A stretch of 14,577 nucleotides of DNA from the NCBI GenBank assembly GCA_910584205.1, contig CAJUAA010000056.1:1-14577 (forward strand), written 5' to 3'. The notes beneath the pieces were generated by a model. That model made no database searches. It was not told the DNA's origin and was given only the letters and a program-made list of their open reading frames with translations. The stretch is from an uncultured Lachnospiraceae bacterium (GTDB lineage Bacteria; Bacillota; Clostridia; Lachnospirales; Lachnospiraceae). The translations under genes and the position numbers were made by a program. The stretch's first letter is position 1; every line of letters begins with the position of its first letter. Positions 14,431 through 14,577 of this stretch are shown one piece after another.

Positions 14431-14577
14431 TTATCCCTTGACCGCTCCGGCCATGATTCCGCTGTCAAAATATTTCTGGAAGAACGGATACATGATCAGA
14501 AGCGGCAGACTGGAAATGATAATGGTTGCATATTTCAGAAGCTCCGCCAGCTGTGCGCGCGCCGCCGTACTCTGCAT
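14431..14577 (-). CDS. Carbohydrate ABC transporter permease, LplC-type (C-terminal fragment)
   Basis: Only the last 48 codons and the stop (TAA at 14433-14431) are inside the window. The translation ends with KYATIIISSLPLLIMYPFFQ, KYFDSGIMAGAVKG and the stop. This is the characteristic end of the second CUT1 permease (LplC/MalG-like): a last membrane helix followed by the F/KYF...G.M.GA.KG tail. The ATG at the very edge is most likely an internal Met. Together with the binding protein it forms part of a sugar importer; a partner permease and possibly a regulator would be expected further upstream. Confidence 0.88.
   Translation of the reverse strand: MQSTAARAQLAELLKYATIIISSLPLLIMYPFFQKYFDSGIMAGAVKG

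Overview
The window looks like a chromosomal segment of an anaerobic Firmicute, most likely a gut Clostridium of the Lachnospiraceae type. This is inferred from AGGAGG-type ribosome binding sites, moderately GC-rich coding sequence, a lactose/chitobiose-class PTS, an LplA/LplC-type sugar ABC transporter and tandem AAA-ATPase-like/PD-(D/E)XK proteins. No rRNA, tRNA, transposase or CRISPR array was seen, so species cannot be named.

Region 1 (1-601, minus strand) holds the 5' part of an unidentified lipoprotein gene. Its promoter is well formed, and its mRNA appears to start with a strong stem-loop. The terminator of the next locus lies just upstream.

Region 2 (602-7459, minus strand) is the most interesting part: a directional gene cluster, read from 7376 down to 602. 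The order is PTS IIA, IIB and IIC (lactose/cellobiose/diacetylchitobiose class), a small GrdB-like protein, a glycosylasparaginase-type Thr hydrolase, a short M20 dipeptidase, a CutC-family TIM barrel and a YitT-family membrane protein. I read it as a candidate pathway that takes up a small glycosylated amino acid or glycopeptide, cuts the sugar-Asn bond and hydrolyses peptides. No glycosidase, sugar kinase or regulator is present in the window. The operon promoter has a good -10 but a poor -35, with a palindrome upstream, which suggests an activator. Two intergenic gaps inside the operon carry copies of one palindromic repeat.

Region 3 (7460-11065, plus strand) has a consensus-like promoter and two tandem, clearly diverged paralogues. 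Each joins an AAA-ATPase-like P-loop domain to a C-terminal PD-(D/E)XK nuclease-like domain. The family is common in gut anaerobes and has no settled function.

Region 4 (11059-14577, minus strand) is a sugar-utilisation locus. It has the end of a CUT1 ABC permease, a large lipoprotein sugar-binding protein and a cytoplasmic GH32 beta-fructosidase, so short fructans or sucrose are likely imported and hydrolysed inside the cell. Its last gene overlaps the end of the second AAA gene tail to tail by 7 bases.
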